Under the pieces are notes generated by a model. It worked only from the letters and a program-made list of their open reading frames with translations. It made no database searches and had not been told where the DNA came from. DNA of 64,000 bases from the NCBI GenBank assembly GCA_037176885.1, contig JAWWNJ010000050.1, positions 682,001 to 746,000 of the forward strand, read 5' to 3'. This DNA comes from Favolaschia claudopus (taxonomy: Eukaryota; Basidiomycota; Agaricomycetes; Agaricales; Mycenaceae). Shown piece after piece: positions 45,331-56,040 of this stretch (position 1 is the first letter of the stretch; each line of letters opens with the position of its first letter). A program made the translations under genes and the position numbers.

Positions 45331-46075
45331 TAGTCTCAAGAAGTCGGCATCCACAGATCTGTGCCCCTTGTTGACAGTGGAAACAGCGAAAAAAAGGTGT
45401 CAAGTTGCACAAAAAAAACAACCGTGAGAATCAAAGATCTTCAAAGATCTGCTACCTCTCTTTTTTTGGGCGGTTTTTTTTTTTTACTCTTCAAGTATCT
45501 TCACGAATCTCCAACACAAAGAAAACCCTCAACACGCAAAAAACACTTCAATTATTTGCAGATTCTCAAGGATCTTCAAAGAAAGTTGTACTCAATTTCG
45601 ATTTTTTAGCAAATCTACCAAGATCATCGAAGAAGATTCTCGAGGATCTGTGCATTCCAAGCATAAAAACAGCCCCCGCTTCATATAAAAAGTATTTTTG
45701 TCCAGGGGGGGCAGTCAAAAAAATTTGCATGTTTCTTCTGACTGCCATTTGCGGAGATCATCAACATTTTTTGATGGCTGTAGGTCATCCCTAAATATTT
45801 CTACAAGCTTGCTTAACACATTTCGCACTTTAGATCACCTCGAAATATGGTGTATGTAGCTGTCGAGAAGATGCATTACCCCGTGACCATCACTTATTTC
45901 GCGCACGAGTATTTAATGTTATTGACATCTCAAACAGAACCCTCAGGACAAAATTATTGATAGCGCAAGTCGGATGCGGTTGACAATTCTGCCCAAGTCC
46001 CATTACATTATTCCTGTGGAGCTCCATCAAACTATGACAGAGTTCTACTTTTGGGTACACAAGATCCCAGTCCAA
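45331..46075. other. AGATCTTC-rich stretch without gene
   Basis: AAGATCTTCAAAGA-like motifs recur between 45430 and 45650, in both orientations, as in subterminal regions of MITEs. No clear ends. Confidence 0.4.
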
Positions 46076-46156
46076 TAGTGCTGGGTAAAATTGCCTCATG
46101 TAAATTACATCACAGCAATTTTACAGGGTAAAAAACGTTATTTACATCCAGGGTCT

Positions 46157-46999
46157 TGTCAGGGGATTCCACAGCTATGACATCTTCTGACTTGGGCAGA
46201 AGTTCTCTGTCTCCAAGACATCATGCTGTGTGCTCACTTATGTCATATCTTACGTCACCTCTTGTATATAAGTAGTTCACTGGGGATCTCTGATCCTGTA
46301 AGGGCAACAGCTGCCAGGGCCTGAGGCCCGAGGTACTCAAGAGTCCAACAAGCACTGGGCAGAGGGAGAATCCTTAGTGGGCTAGCTACAACAAGAGGAA
46401 GAGTGTCTACTCACCTGGGCAGAGGGAGAATCCTTAGAGAACAGAGTAAGGAGTCTGTCTCCATGCCCAGGCGTCACAGTAAAAGTGCGCGTGACGCGTG
46501 ACTTCTCACGGTGCGTGGGAACTATGTAGTAGCACAGCATCTATGATGTGATATCAATGATCAGATGATCCAACAGTAGCAGGGAGCCAGAGAAGAGGGA
46601 GGATCACAATACTGGTCCAGAGATCGTAGACCGACAAAGGCCCGAAGATACCCTGTGGTCCGGGGAGCGTGGGAAACCGGAGCCGGAGTCCGGAGGGCCG
46701 GAGCTCGGGGGTACCAGAGCTCTCGGAGGGCTAGAAGTCTGACCGGAAGACCAGTAGGGAACCGGGTTGCGCTGAGCACTAGCTGTAGGAGCGCAGGGTC
46801 GACAGGAGTCTGTCGAGGAGGGGAACGGGGGGTCGGAAGGAGGAAGGTGTGACAAAGGGGGAAGTCTGGAGGGAGTAGCGTTCCCAAGAAGGCTGGAGTG
46901 ATGCAAGGAATAGCGGAGCGGGTCGGGGAAGCGGGGGGTTCCCCTGACAGATCCCCAGGTTTGTTATCGACTTGGCTCCTGGGCCCTTCTCCCCTTACA
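46157..46999 (+). mobile_element. Ty3-type solo LTR, interrupted
   Basis: Begins TGTCAGGGGATTCC and ends CTCCCCTTACA, with the 5-bp duplication GGTCT on both sides (46152-46156, 47000-47004). It carries a TATA-like TGTATATAAGTAG. Without the inner LTR it is about 185 bp, like the LTRs at 51409-51593 and 62579-62774. Confidence 0.85.
46297..46949 (-). mobile_element. Second solo LTR nested in the first
   Basis: A 653-bp unit beginning TGTAAGGGCAAC and ending TTCCCCTGACA, with the 5-bp duplication GATCC on both sides (46292-46296, 46950-46954). Its ends match the outer LTR family in the opposite direction, but the body is different and longer. Confidence 0.75.
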
Positions 47000-47115
47000 G
47001 GTCTCAACCTCCATGTAAAATATGGTATAGGGCAGAGCCTCAAAAGCGCCTAAAGACAGCTGGACTCAGCCGTCAGGATTTCAAAATAGGTTCAAGAACA
47101 ACTTCAAATTGAATT

Positions 47116-47262
47116 AGAGCACTTTGGCAAACGATGAAAAATCGTTTTTTTCTTCAGCTAACGCGTCCCCAATTTTTGGTTGTGGAGCCGCAAAACAGTG
47201 GGCAGCCCACTGTAGTTTTTCACCAAACTCGCTTAGTTTTTCACCGTTTGCCAAAATGCTCT
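47116..47262. mobile_element. Harbinger-derived MITE, AGAGCACTTTGGCAAACG ends, ATT duplication
   Basis: 147 bp with ends like those of the Harbinger element at 1427-5632, flanked by ATT (47113-47115, 47263-47265). It can be read as a deletion derivative mobilised by that transposase. Confidence 0.8.
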
Positions 47263-47388
47263 ATTCCGGTGCATTTGTTACGGATCAATTGTTCGGATTG
47301 GTTTGTTTGTTAGTTGTTTGTCCGATAATGCCAGTCAGTCAGAAGTTGCAGCAACACTTGAAACGCTGATAAAGGGCAAGATGAGACT

Positions 47389-47861
47389 AGAGCTTATTAG
47401 CAGCCGCCAGAAACCCACTTTCCTAATCAAAGAAAATAATTCGTTAAACTATTTTTCGCTTAGAGTCGGTGCTCCACTTTTTGATGAGTCTCCGATATAC
47501 AGCCGGATATTTGGGGAGAACGAGGTCGCGTTGTCTGGCTTTTCAATACACCTTTCTACGCGGTCGATGACGCACAGATCCACCCCCCGAGACCATTGCG
47601 TATTTATGTGGGGCGGGGCCACTGGAGCCATGATACGCAATAAGGAGCATTGGGCGAGGTCATTGTTGAGAGTAAAGAGCAGAGCGCTGAGCTGGCAAGC
47701 CGCGGTATGTCGGAGTTAGCCGAGACACGCCAATTTAGGACGTGGGCAAACGGCCCCACCGCGTCCATCAATTTCTCGCTCGATTAAAGAAGGTGAATTA
47801 CAGGTTCAATCTAAATTTCGGGGCTCTGAAATATGTTTCCAGGTCGCTGCTAATAAGCTCT
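47389..47861. mobile_element. MITE, AGAGCTTATTAGCAGC ends, ACT duplication
   Basis: 473 bp with 16-bp inverted ends, flanked by ACT (47386-47388, 47862-47864). A lone end of the family is at 42204-42218. Confidence 0.75.
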
Positions 47862-48206
47862 ACTATTTCTACTGCTCTTATAACACTTTTTTTCGAAATT
47901 TTGGGCAGCGAAAACGAGGTTTTTTAGACCCATGGGAGCGTGGGAATTTTTTGAATTTTACATGTTTTTTACACCGTAAATTACAGGTATACCCAGGCCC
48001 GCTCTGAACTTACAGTAAATTACATGGCCGAGGAGCAATTTTACACAGCACTATGTACAGTCATCAAGGTGGGACTTACTCAAGCATGTGATAGGGCCAG
48101 GGACTATTGCCGGTTGACCCGGCCTTGTGGGAATTAGTTAGTATATGTTTGCCACACCTAGCGTGGGAATCCTTAGCCTTTCTTCTCTTTGGATTCTCCC
48201 TCGCTA

Positions 48207-48867
48207 CAGTGCCGGACACGCAAAGTCGACAACTTTGATCCTCCATTTATGGAAGGTGTTACACATGCCCAGGCGGCTAGTTTTTTGTGTAAACACGATG
48301 TTATGGACCCAAAGAATGGTTTTGCACGAGCCGATTTCCCCCAAAAAAAAAAAAAACCAACAAAAATTCACCCCAAAAATTTGGCCGGACACCTAAATTT
48401 GATGGGAAAATTACGAAACATAGCGCAATCGACTCCGTTAATCGAGCTCGTTCTGTTCCTGATAAAATAAAAATAATTTCACGAGCCGTTTTGACACAAA
48501 TTCCTTAGGAAACATCACCGTATTATGGACATTTTACATCATGTTGATCAATTCCGTCACCGAACACACTTGCCGTCCACCGTGCCGTTCCGCTGCCGTG
48601 AGTTGGTTGAGGTAGATTGCAGTCCCGGCCGTCGTACTCTTCGGCACCACTCAGAGATCAAAATTTTTTTGCGCTCGGAGCTCAAAAGAGGTACACAGAG
48701 TTTCGATTTTTGACCCCAAAAATTTGGCCACAGCCAAAATGTCGTGGGAAAAATTTCGGAGGTGGTTTTTTGAGCTTTTCCGGGGTCGGCGAATCCGATT
48801 CTGAAGTCAGCCCCAAAATTCCCGTTCGCCGGCAATCAACATTGTCGACTTTGCGTGTCCGGCACTG
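48207..48867. mobile_element. TA-type MITE in the LTR
   Basis: 661 bp, ends CAGTGCCGGACACGCAAAGT with the complement, TA on both sides (48205-48206, 48868-48869). Confidence 0.85.
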
Positions 48868-48909
48868 TAGGTGCGCTGTAATGTATTCCTAGTAAGTAGC
48901 GTCTTCAAT

Positions 48910-49120
48910 AGAGGGTTTGCGAAGAGCCATTGGAGCCATTGAAGGGCTACCGATTTCCGCATTAGGAAACTTTGATGGGCCAAACTTTCATGTAGAAGTT
49001 AAGAAGAGCTGCCTGGAATGAAGTTCGGGTACTCGGACTGGGGGTATCTTTTGTCAATACGCCGGAATTTGGACACTTGCTTAGCCATTAGCCATTCAAT
49101 GGCTGCATCGCAAACAGGCT
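48910..49120. mobile_element. MITE, AGAGGGTTTGCG/AGCCTGTTTGCG ends, AAT duplication
   Basis: A 211-bp inverted copy of 43142-43352, flanked by AAT (48907-48909, 49121-49123). Nested in the same LTR. Confidence 0.85.
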
Positions 49121-49329
49121 AATTAACTTTGGATTCTCCCTCGCTAGACCCTTGAGACATCTCGGGTCCTAAAGGTCGCCCTTACAGCAGAAGAAAGGCT
49201 CCAAGGGATTAACTGGTCAAGATTGCGCGCTTTGGCGATTTTTCAGACGCTTCGTCGGACTCCTCCTCTGCTGTCTCTGACACGCAAACCGCGAATCTTG
49301 CCCCCTGCTCCCCCTCTCTAGAACCCACC

Positions 49330-51285
49330 ATGACCGACTCTGCCGCCGCTGCTGCAGCCGCCGCCGAGCGGATGGATAGGCTCGAGAGGACTGTTGACCG
49401 TCTGGTCGAGCTTTTTCAAACCGCTGCCAATCCTCCCACTACTACTGCTCCGACCCCTCCCGCTCCTCCAGAGCCTCCGGCCGAGAGTCCAGGACTCTTT
49501 GCCAACCTCACACCGGCAGCAAAAACGGTCCTTCGACCGAACCCCCCTTTCGTCTTTGACGGCGACCGCTCGGCTGGCCGGGCCTTCCTTCACTCAGCTC
49601 GGACTTACATCTGACTGGTTCCGGAGGCGTTTGTTGAAGGCGGCGAGATGTCTGAGGAAAAGGCAGTGCGTTTCACCATGTCCTTTATGTCCAAAGACTC
49701 TGCGCAAAAATGGGCTGAGCGTATGTCCATCAAACCCCTTTCCCCTTCCTCACCTGGGACGCCTTCACCAAGGAGTTCTGCTCACGCTTTGTCGAGGAGA
49801 ACGAGCAGGACCACGCCCTACACAAACTCGAGTCTAGGGCGTACTATATGGGCTCCCGGGATGTCTTCAAGTACACTGACGACTTTGAAGACCTCTTCGA
49901 CCTTGCTGGGTTTGCTGACGCGTTGGTCAAGGTCACCGAGTTCCGCTCTGGCCTTGACCCTGCCATCAATGCGGCCATGGACCACGCCCTACACAAACTC
50001 GAGTCTAGGGCGTACTATATGGGCTCCCGGGATGTCTTCAAGTACACTGACGACTTCGAAGACCTCTTCGACCTTGCTGGGTTTGCTGACGCATTGGTCA
50101 AGGTCACCAAGTTCCGCTCTGGCCTTGACCCTGCCATCAATGCGGCCATCACCTCATCCAGCGACCCCCCAGACCTCCGCGACTACATGCCTTGGCGGAC
50201 CCGAGCGTACCGCCAGTACGAATCAGACGTGCGGGCCCGTGCTGCTGGGCTTCTCCCGAAAACCCCCTCAGCTCCGCCAGCTGCTCGCTCACGTCCAGCA
50301 GGTGTCTTCCCTGTTGTCCCTGCGCCTCCTCCTCGGGCCATGCCAGCTCCTGCTCCTCCGCACGTAGTCCCCATGGATGTTGATCGCACGCGCTCCGGGA
50401 GAGGACCTCCCCATGGCTGCTACCGATGCGGCGGTCCACACCTGGCCCGGGATTGCCCCACCCCAGCTGACGTCCGAGCCGCTGATATCCTTGACGAGGT
50501 CATTCGTCAGCTTGGGTCCGAGCTCCTCTCCGAACTGGTGGCTCGGGTTGCCACCACCAACTCGCTCCCTGAGCCGGAGTCTGTAGCCGCCGAGGAAGAG
50601 CAGGGTTTTCTCTCACGTGACGAGTGAGCGGTACGCCCTCGATTGCGTCTCCTAATCGCTTCGCATGTTTGTATGATGAGTCTGCCAATGTTACATCTGT
50701 TGAACCTGCCGAAATGAAAGATGTACCCCCTGCTCCCCTCTGTTCCCCACGCATCCGGCGAAAGCCTTGGGAACGTAGACTTCCTCAGCGCTATACTGTT
50801 GCTGCTGCACCCGGTGCCAACTCCCTGCATCTCCCCCCTTGAGATTCAGGCAGTCCAGGATGCCACCAAGCTTTCCCTCGAAGGTCTCGTCAACTGTGGT
50901 GCCACCTCAGACTTCATTGACTCTGAGTTCGCAGCTAAGTCTGGCCTCCCCCTCCACCGCCTTGCACAGCCCATTCCGGTTTTCAATGTGGATGGCTCCC
51001 CAAATGAGGCTGGTGCGATCCGCGAGGTGGCTGACGTCGTGCTGCAGTATCATGGTCACTCTAAGCGCATGCAGCTCGCTGTTACCCGTCTTGGGAAGCA
51101 GAAGCTCATCCTCGGCTACTCCTGGCTCCGGAAGCATAACCCGGAGATCGACTGGGACACCCGAGAGGTCAAGATGAGCAGATGCCCCAGCGTACGAGGA
51201 TGATGACGAGGATGATGTGGATGACCCCCTTGAGCCGGGAGACCGGGTGTTCTACACCCAGTTCCTGCCTTCTGAGGATATCCGT
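49330..51285 (+). pseudogene. Ty3/Gypsy gag and protease region, decayed
   Basis: Gag starts MTDSAAAAAAAAERMDRLER in a good context, continues PNPPFVFDGDRSAGRAFLHS and is broken by TGA at about 49612, where the frame continues LVPEAFVEGGEMSEE. A second frame change lies near 49735. Then come a capsid segment with a 57-residue tandem duplication, a Pro-rich linker, the zinc knuckle CYRCGGPHLARDC and the end of gag at 50627. A protease follows with VNCGATSDFI where the family has D-C-G-A, so the catalytic Asp is replaced. SWLRKHNPEIDW follows, then a truncated linker (DPLEPGDRVFYTQFLPSEDI). Reverse transcriptase, RNase H and integrase are absent. A dead element. Confidence 0.85.
49808..50149 (+). 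repeat. 171-bp in-frame tandem duplication in gag
   Basis: Two units (49808-49978, 49979-50149) differ at only a few bases (for example TTT/TTC, GAG/AAG). Each encodes HALHKLESRAYYMGSRDVFK and the following capsid helices. Confidence 0.9.
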
Positions 51286-51339
51286 GAGTATTTATATGGC
51301 GTAGGAGGAGGGCTCGAAGGCGGTAAACAAGCCTACAAT

Positions 51340-51900
51340 CTGAAAACTCTTCGGCGGCTTATGAATTATGTCTGTGGAGAGCCGGGGAAATTCAAGTTTT
51401 CAAGTTGCTGTAAGGGGAGAAGGGCCCAGGAGCCAAGTCGATAACAAACCTGGGGATCAGAGATCCCCAGTGAACTACTTATATACAAGAGGTGACGTAA
51501 GATATGACATAAGTGAGCACACAGCATGATGTCTTGGAGACAGAGAACTTCTGCCCAGGTCAGAAGACGTCATAGCTGTGGAATCCCCTGACAGTTGCGA
51601 AAAAAGAAGAGAAAGAGAGAGAAAAGGGAGAGACTCACTATGTATCTAGAGGCCTGTTCCCCAAAGATCAGCGCTCAAAAGTCACTGTAGCCCTCACCGG
51701 AGTGAATGCAATCTTGATTTCTTATGCCCCGATTAGGCAGATCAGAGGAATTCAAAATATGGTAAGACGTACATACAGTATGTTCATTCGGAGCAGCTGC
51801 CTCCTTGGGACATACTCTCAGCCAATCAAATTCAAGATCTCCTCGGAAGTTTCCTCGGCCGTTCTCACAATGAGTCTGTAAAAGCCGATGAGCCACTTTT
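51340..51900 (-). pseudogene. Dispersed spliced gene-like repeat (copy b), intron split by a solo LTR
   Basis: The minus strand reads NGRGNFRGDLEFDWLRVCPK, TSYHILNSSDLPNRGIRNQD, then a GT-rich intron start and, past the LTR at 51409-51593, the intron end and an exon beginning DIIHKP. Copy c at 61538-61920 has the same exons and an unbroken intron. Confidence 0.55.
51409..51593 (-). mobile_element. Solo LTR, 185 bp
   Basis: Reads TGTAAGGGGAGAAGG to AATCCCCTGACA on plus, that is, the LTR family in minus orientation. The duplication GTTGC is exact on both sides (51404-51408, 51594-51598), and copy c of the host repeat shows the empty site. Confidence 0.9.
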
Positions 51901-53128
51901 ACTTCACAACTTGGACTCCGTTACTGAGTTTACGTCGGAGACAATACAGCAGTCGTCCTGGCACATAAGCATTGAGTATAGGCCACCAGATATAACCAGA
52001 AAATACAAATGACTGCGGAAATGAGCAATACTTATACTTACACGGCGAGTCTCTGAGTGCGTGCTGGAAGCCCAATATTCAGGTTCAACCAGAACCAACA
52101 ATGCAAATTAAGTCGGACGGCGAGAAAGTACAGTTTATGCGATTCAGCGAACAAAAACTATATATTCTCTCCATCAACAACCACATTTTCTGTGCCGCTG
52201 TTCTTTTAATCTTTCCTCTCACCAGTGCATTAATGATGTGGGGGAGACAGCGTTACAACGAGATAGAACCTAGATATAGAAGCTAGCAGAGCTACTGTGA
52301 TTGATGCAAGTAAGAATGCGGGGCCGCCAGAATTCAGTTTAGAATATTTAGGAATCCATTTTCCAACCTTGGTTGTGTGGTGATGAATCCAAGAGATTGA
52401 GATAGTTCTCCGTGTCTTATTGTTGCCAGCTTCCCCTTGAAAGCATGAAACATCGACGAACTTTTGATCCCAATTCAATGGATTTCGGCGGATTCTGGCT
52501 TCACTATGCATCAACCCGAGTCAGGCTTACCGGAGCAGGGTATTTGTTGCGAAGTAAATCAACCTCACAGAGAATTTGAGAGTAGTGGGGATGTTGGTGT
52601 GTAGAGTAGGAGATTCGTGAGCTCGACTGCATGCTGATTTCAAGATTCAGGTAACTAATTTCATTCCGATGAATTTCAGATAAGAATAAAATAAGCTGCT
52701 CCACCAAATCTACAAGTCCATTTAATGAAAGCCGTACATGTGGACATGAGGCTTGACACGCACTGATATTCCGCCGTCTTTCGACACGCAAAATTCTCGC
52801 CTAGTCTTCCAGATAAAAACCCGCAGCGGATGAGCCGAAAATACTCACTGCATTTTGACGGTTTCTCAAACCGAGGGTTCGTCGAGGTGGCTCGGCACAG
52901 CTCGGCACATTTATGAAATTTCGGACTGTCAACGGCCTTTCCTGGACACCTGGTGCTTGTAAATCTCACTCTGACTTACGACGAACACCCCACCATGTTT
53001 CTTGTGAAGAAAAAATTAGAGATTGTGTAATGGCGTTCGACGTGGGAAGCCAAGCTATTTGTGGCTGACATCGGCTCTGCTGCGTCTGATTTTAGCTCCA
53101 ATTCAACTTCGAGGCAAGGGAGTGAATA
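51901..53128. other. Unassigned; possible minus-strand exons
   Basis: Minus-strand frames at 52230-52969 include PAFLLASITVALLASISRFY, a possible membrane segment, and LVEQLILFLSEIHRNEISYL. Splice sites could join them, but no family is recognised. Confidence 0.3.
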
Positions 53129-53299
53129 CTAGCGATGTCTGTTACCTGTTGGATATGCAGTCTTGCATTCACTGAGCTTGAGGAAGCGAGAATCATGCTC
53201 TACAAGCAGAACTGAAGCGGCTCGGGACAGGGTTGGTGGAGGATACCTCGCCCGCACCTCGCTGTTCCTGGGACCAGCCGGCTTTGCCGAGGCGTCTAG

Positions 53300-53681
53300 A
53301 CCAACCTCGGCCATGGCTCGCTGTATCTGGACCTGCGTCCAGACGACGTCAAAATGCAGTGACTGTTGCTGAGAGAGAATCCGGTCGGTAGCTCTTGCAC
53401 ACGCTCCTGGGCACGAAGTGACGCCGGTGCATTGGTGTTGTAGGGCCGAAAGTAGAGACTTGGGGTGGGGTGGATAGCGGGCTGGAGAAAGGGAACCAGC
53501 TGGAAATGGGGCAGGCTTCTGGGGGGTCGCCTTCTTCCGGTGTTCCTCCTCGCTCCTCCGTTCATGCTTGTGAGCAAGGACTGTGTGTAGAGCGCGACGC
53601 GACGGTACGAAAACAAGGAAGTTGATTGACAGCATCAATCATGTGGGCTCGGAAGCGTTGGATCAAGTCGGATCACACAAG
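53300..53681 (-). repeat. Outer, diverged part of the left inverted arm
   Basis: Reads (minus) SMNGGARRNTGRRRPPRSLP and PAIHPTPSLYFRPYNTNAPA. The right arm at 60715-61010 encodes, in the same frame, a similar SMHLNGGARKNAGRRRPPTS. The conserved frame with synonymous-looking changes suggests a former coding region of unknown function. Confidence 0.5.
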
Positions 53682-53810
53682 TACTGTAGCAATTTGTATG
53701 GGTGAAACAGACCCTCGAGCGTGACTGGAAACGCTACGCATGGAAACCAGAAACGGCAGCAGCGTTATGCGTGACATCATAGAATTCTTGAAACGGCCGG
53801 GCAAACACTA

Positions 53811-54188
53811 CAGCCGTTTTGGAAACAATATACGGGTTTTGGTCGAGTGGTGCTCATTCGTTTGTGCTTACCTTTGTTTTGCTTCCCGTTACCAGCTCCA
53901 CTTCAGCCGAATCTGATTTTCGCTTCCGCCACCCAAAGAACACCAGGAAAAAACAGGGGGTTAACAGAACTGAGGATCAAGACTCAGCTGCTACTTGCCC
54001 AGAGCTCGACAGGGCCATGACTTGCGAGCAAGGCCCAAAACAAGGGACCAGCGGCACTTGATGTGGTACGGCAACGCCCCACAAAGTGGTGCTCCCGGCT
54101 TTGCCGATGACAGAATCGTCAACAAACGTAAGCACAAATGAATGAGCACCACTCAATCGAAACCCGTATATTGTTTCCAAAACGGCTG
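53811..54188. mobile_element. TA-type MITE, CAGCCGTTTTGG family, intact copy
   Basis: 378 bp with inverted ends of about 60 bp starting CAGCCGTTTTGGAAACAATA, TA on both sides (53809-53810, 54189-54190). It is the reference for the broken copy at 30262-31843. Confidence 0.9.
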
Positions 54189-54564
54189 TAATAACATCTA
54201 TTCATGAAGGTCGAACGGATTCTGAGCTAGAATCCCACTGCTCTCACCGAGGAAGAAGAAGGCAACTCTGGCACTAACGATGATTTTGACGTAGTCTGCA
54301 ATCTTGATCAAAGATGCTAAATCGGCGTTGAAGGCACTGCAGTTGAAGGTTCATTTTCTTGCAACTCGCCTACAGCTAATCTCGCTGCACTTTGTGATTC
54401 AAAGGATGGATTAGTGGCTAAGGGTGAGAACAGCACGGAGAGTGATCAACGTTGGTGCGATGTTACGGAGTTTGATGTAGAGAGTGATTGAGTGCAGTGA
54501 GGAGGAGGAGGACAAAGTAGATTCAGCTAAATTTTGACATTTTACGCGTTTGATCAAAAGAGTA

Positions 54565-55091
54565 TGGTTGCGGACCGAACTTCGTGACAAGTCGCAGTCC
54601 CAATTTGGTAATTGATACTGTCACGTCAGTTTTCATATTGAGACATCCTGGGATTGTGTAAATAGCATTGCAAGAAGGTAAACTACAAACGGACTGGAGC
54701 AAAACTTCGAAAAATTGGGTTTCCATGTTTTGCACGGCAATTTCGCGCTTTTGATTGCGGATCACTCGGACCGGTGGCTGTGCAGCAGCATCAATGTCGC
54801 CTGCAAGAGATTTCACTTTCACTGTGGGGTCCGGAAGAAGGGGTTCGGGGTTGCAGAGGCAGAATGCAGAGAAAGACTTGATTAGCTGCCTCAAATTCGT
54901 GAGTTTAGTACACACAATTTTGGTTTTTCGCTGTTCAAATTTCGCGTTTTGTAACCCTAAGTTAGGAGTACCTCCGATTCCTCTAAAATAAAAATTTCGC
55001 CTATAAACCATACCCTAGTTCCGGCTAAATCTCGAATCCTGAAGGATTTTGAGCAAAATTGGGACTGGTCATGAAGTTTTGGCCGCAACCA
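54565..55091. mobile_element. TA-type MITE, TGGTTGCGG ends (copy 3 of 3)
   Basis: A 527-bp copy in reverse orientation to the other two, TA on both sides (54563-54564, 55092-55093). Confidence 0.85.
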
Positions 55092-55284
55092 TATATGCAG
55101 TCTTGTTACGAGACTACCACAAACATAACAATTTGACGCCTTTGTATGTCACGCAGTCCTCAGGGAAACCACACGACCGTTATGCGTTACCGTTGAAACG
55201 AAACAGGGCAGGCGTTACGCGTTACGTTTCACCCATACAAATTGCTACAGTATGCCTTTTTCGGACATACTTCTCCACAGACAT

Positions 55285-56040
55285 GATTAATGAGCCACTC
55301 TTCGGCCCCTTACTTGACCAAACATGGGGAATTACGGAAGCCATGCAGGCCTACTCTGGGATACAAGTATTTTGAATGTGTAGGTGATAGGGTTGAGCAC
55401 TGTGATGGATTGGAAATTAACAAAGACTGTAGCTAAATTCTTTGCTCTTAGCATCTTTGAACGGCCACGCAATATTTGGGTCCGTGCAGGAGGGATGGTT
55501 GAAATTGAACCACTCCAATGTTGACAAGAAATTGATACAATCCGAGATTTGGAGCAGTGAGGGACTAAAATGGATCCTCAAGTACTGTATAACCTACCGT
55601 CCGAGGGCATGTTCTTGATCTACTTGTTCTCTAATAGACAGATCTGCAGATTGGTCACCCATAATTTCGTGGGCAAAATTTCCTCAGTTTACAGTATAAT
55701 AACAAATTACGTCTGCCATTGAGATAACCCATAAAAACCCTATAACCCATACTCTTTTGGCCCCACCGAGGGGTATGGGTTACAGTGACGACTGTATATA
55801 CATACTATGTAACTGGTACATGACTACCGCGACTGGTCATTCCACCACCTCGGGTATTTTGCCGTGAGGAGTCACCTGTTATTTATTGCTTAATATTATT
55901 GCGAAATGATGAAATCTCGTTTAGATCGGTCCAGGGAAGTTCGTCTCGGTCCTGGATGGTATCAGCAAAATGCGTGATGATTTGGGGAAGGTATGAATTC
56001 AATGACAGAAGGTTCACCTGGTTATGTTTACATACCCGAC
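55285..56040. repeat. Left arm of a near-identical inverted repeat
   Basis: About 755 bp matches the reverse complement of 59915-60672 with only a few differences seen by eye. It contains AACCCATA motifs and a CAGTCGTCACTGTAACCC-type MITE end. The arm stops exactly at the 3' end of the forkhead gene. Confidence 0.9.

Larger units (their letters stand above)
46078..48051. mobile_element. TA-type element hosting LTRs and two MITEs
   Basis: Ends GTGCTGGGTAAAATTGC and, inverted, GTGCTGTGTAAAATTGC, followed by ATGTAAATTAC on both arms, with TA on both sides (46076-46077, 48052-48053). Inserted inside are a solo LTR with another solo LTR in it (46157-46999) and two A-N-T-type MITEs (47116-47262, 47389-47861). 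No gene. Confidence 0.7.
48126..49186 (+). mobile_element. 5' LTR of a Ty3/Gypsy element, swollen by two MITEs
   Basis: Begins TGTGGGAATTAG and ends CGCCCTTACA directly before the gag leader. Subtracting the MITEs at 48207-48867 and 48910-49120 with their duplications leaves about 184 bp, the length of the other LTRs here. TTGGATTCTCCCTCGCTA occurs twice within it. Confidence 0.65.
53684..55250. mobile_element. TA-type element with two nested MITEs
   Basis: Ends CTGTAGCAATTTGTATGGGT with the complement, TA on both sides (53682-53683, 55251-55252). The right inverted arm shows the empty site at 60703-60704. Contains 53811-54188 and 54565-55091. Confidence 0.85.

Noticed and set aside
49393..50367. 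Long +1 frames through the gag region (for example the 239-codon frame)
   Set aside because: They are shadows of gag; the capsid and zinc-knuckle motifs lie in the other frame.
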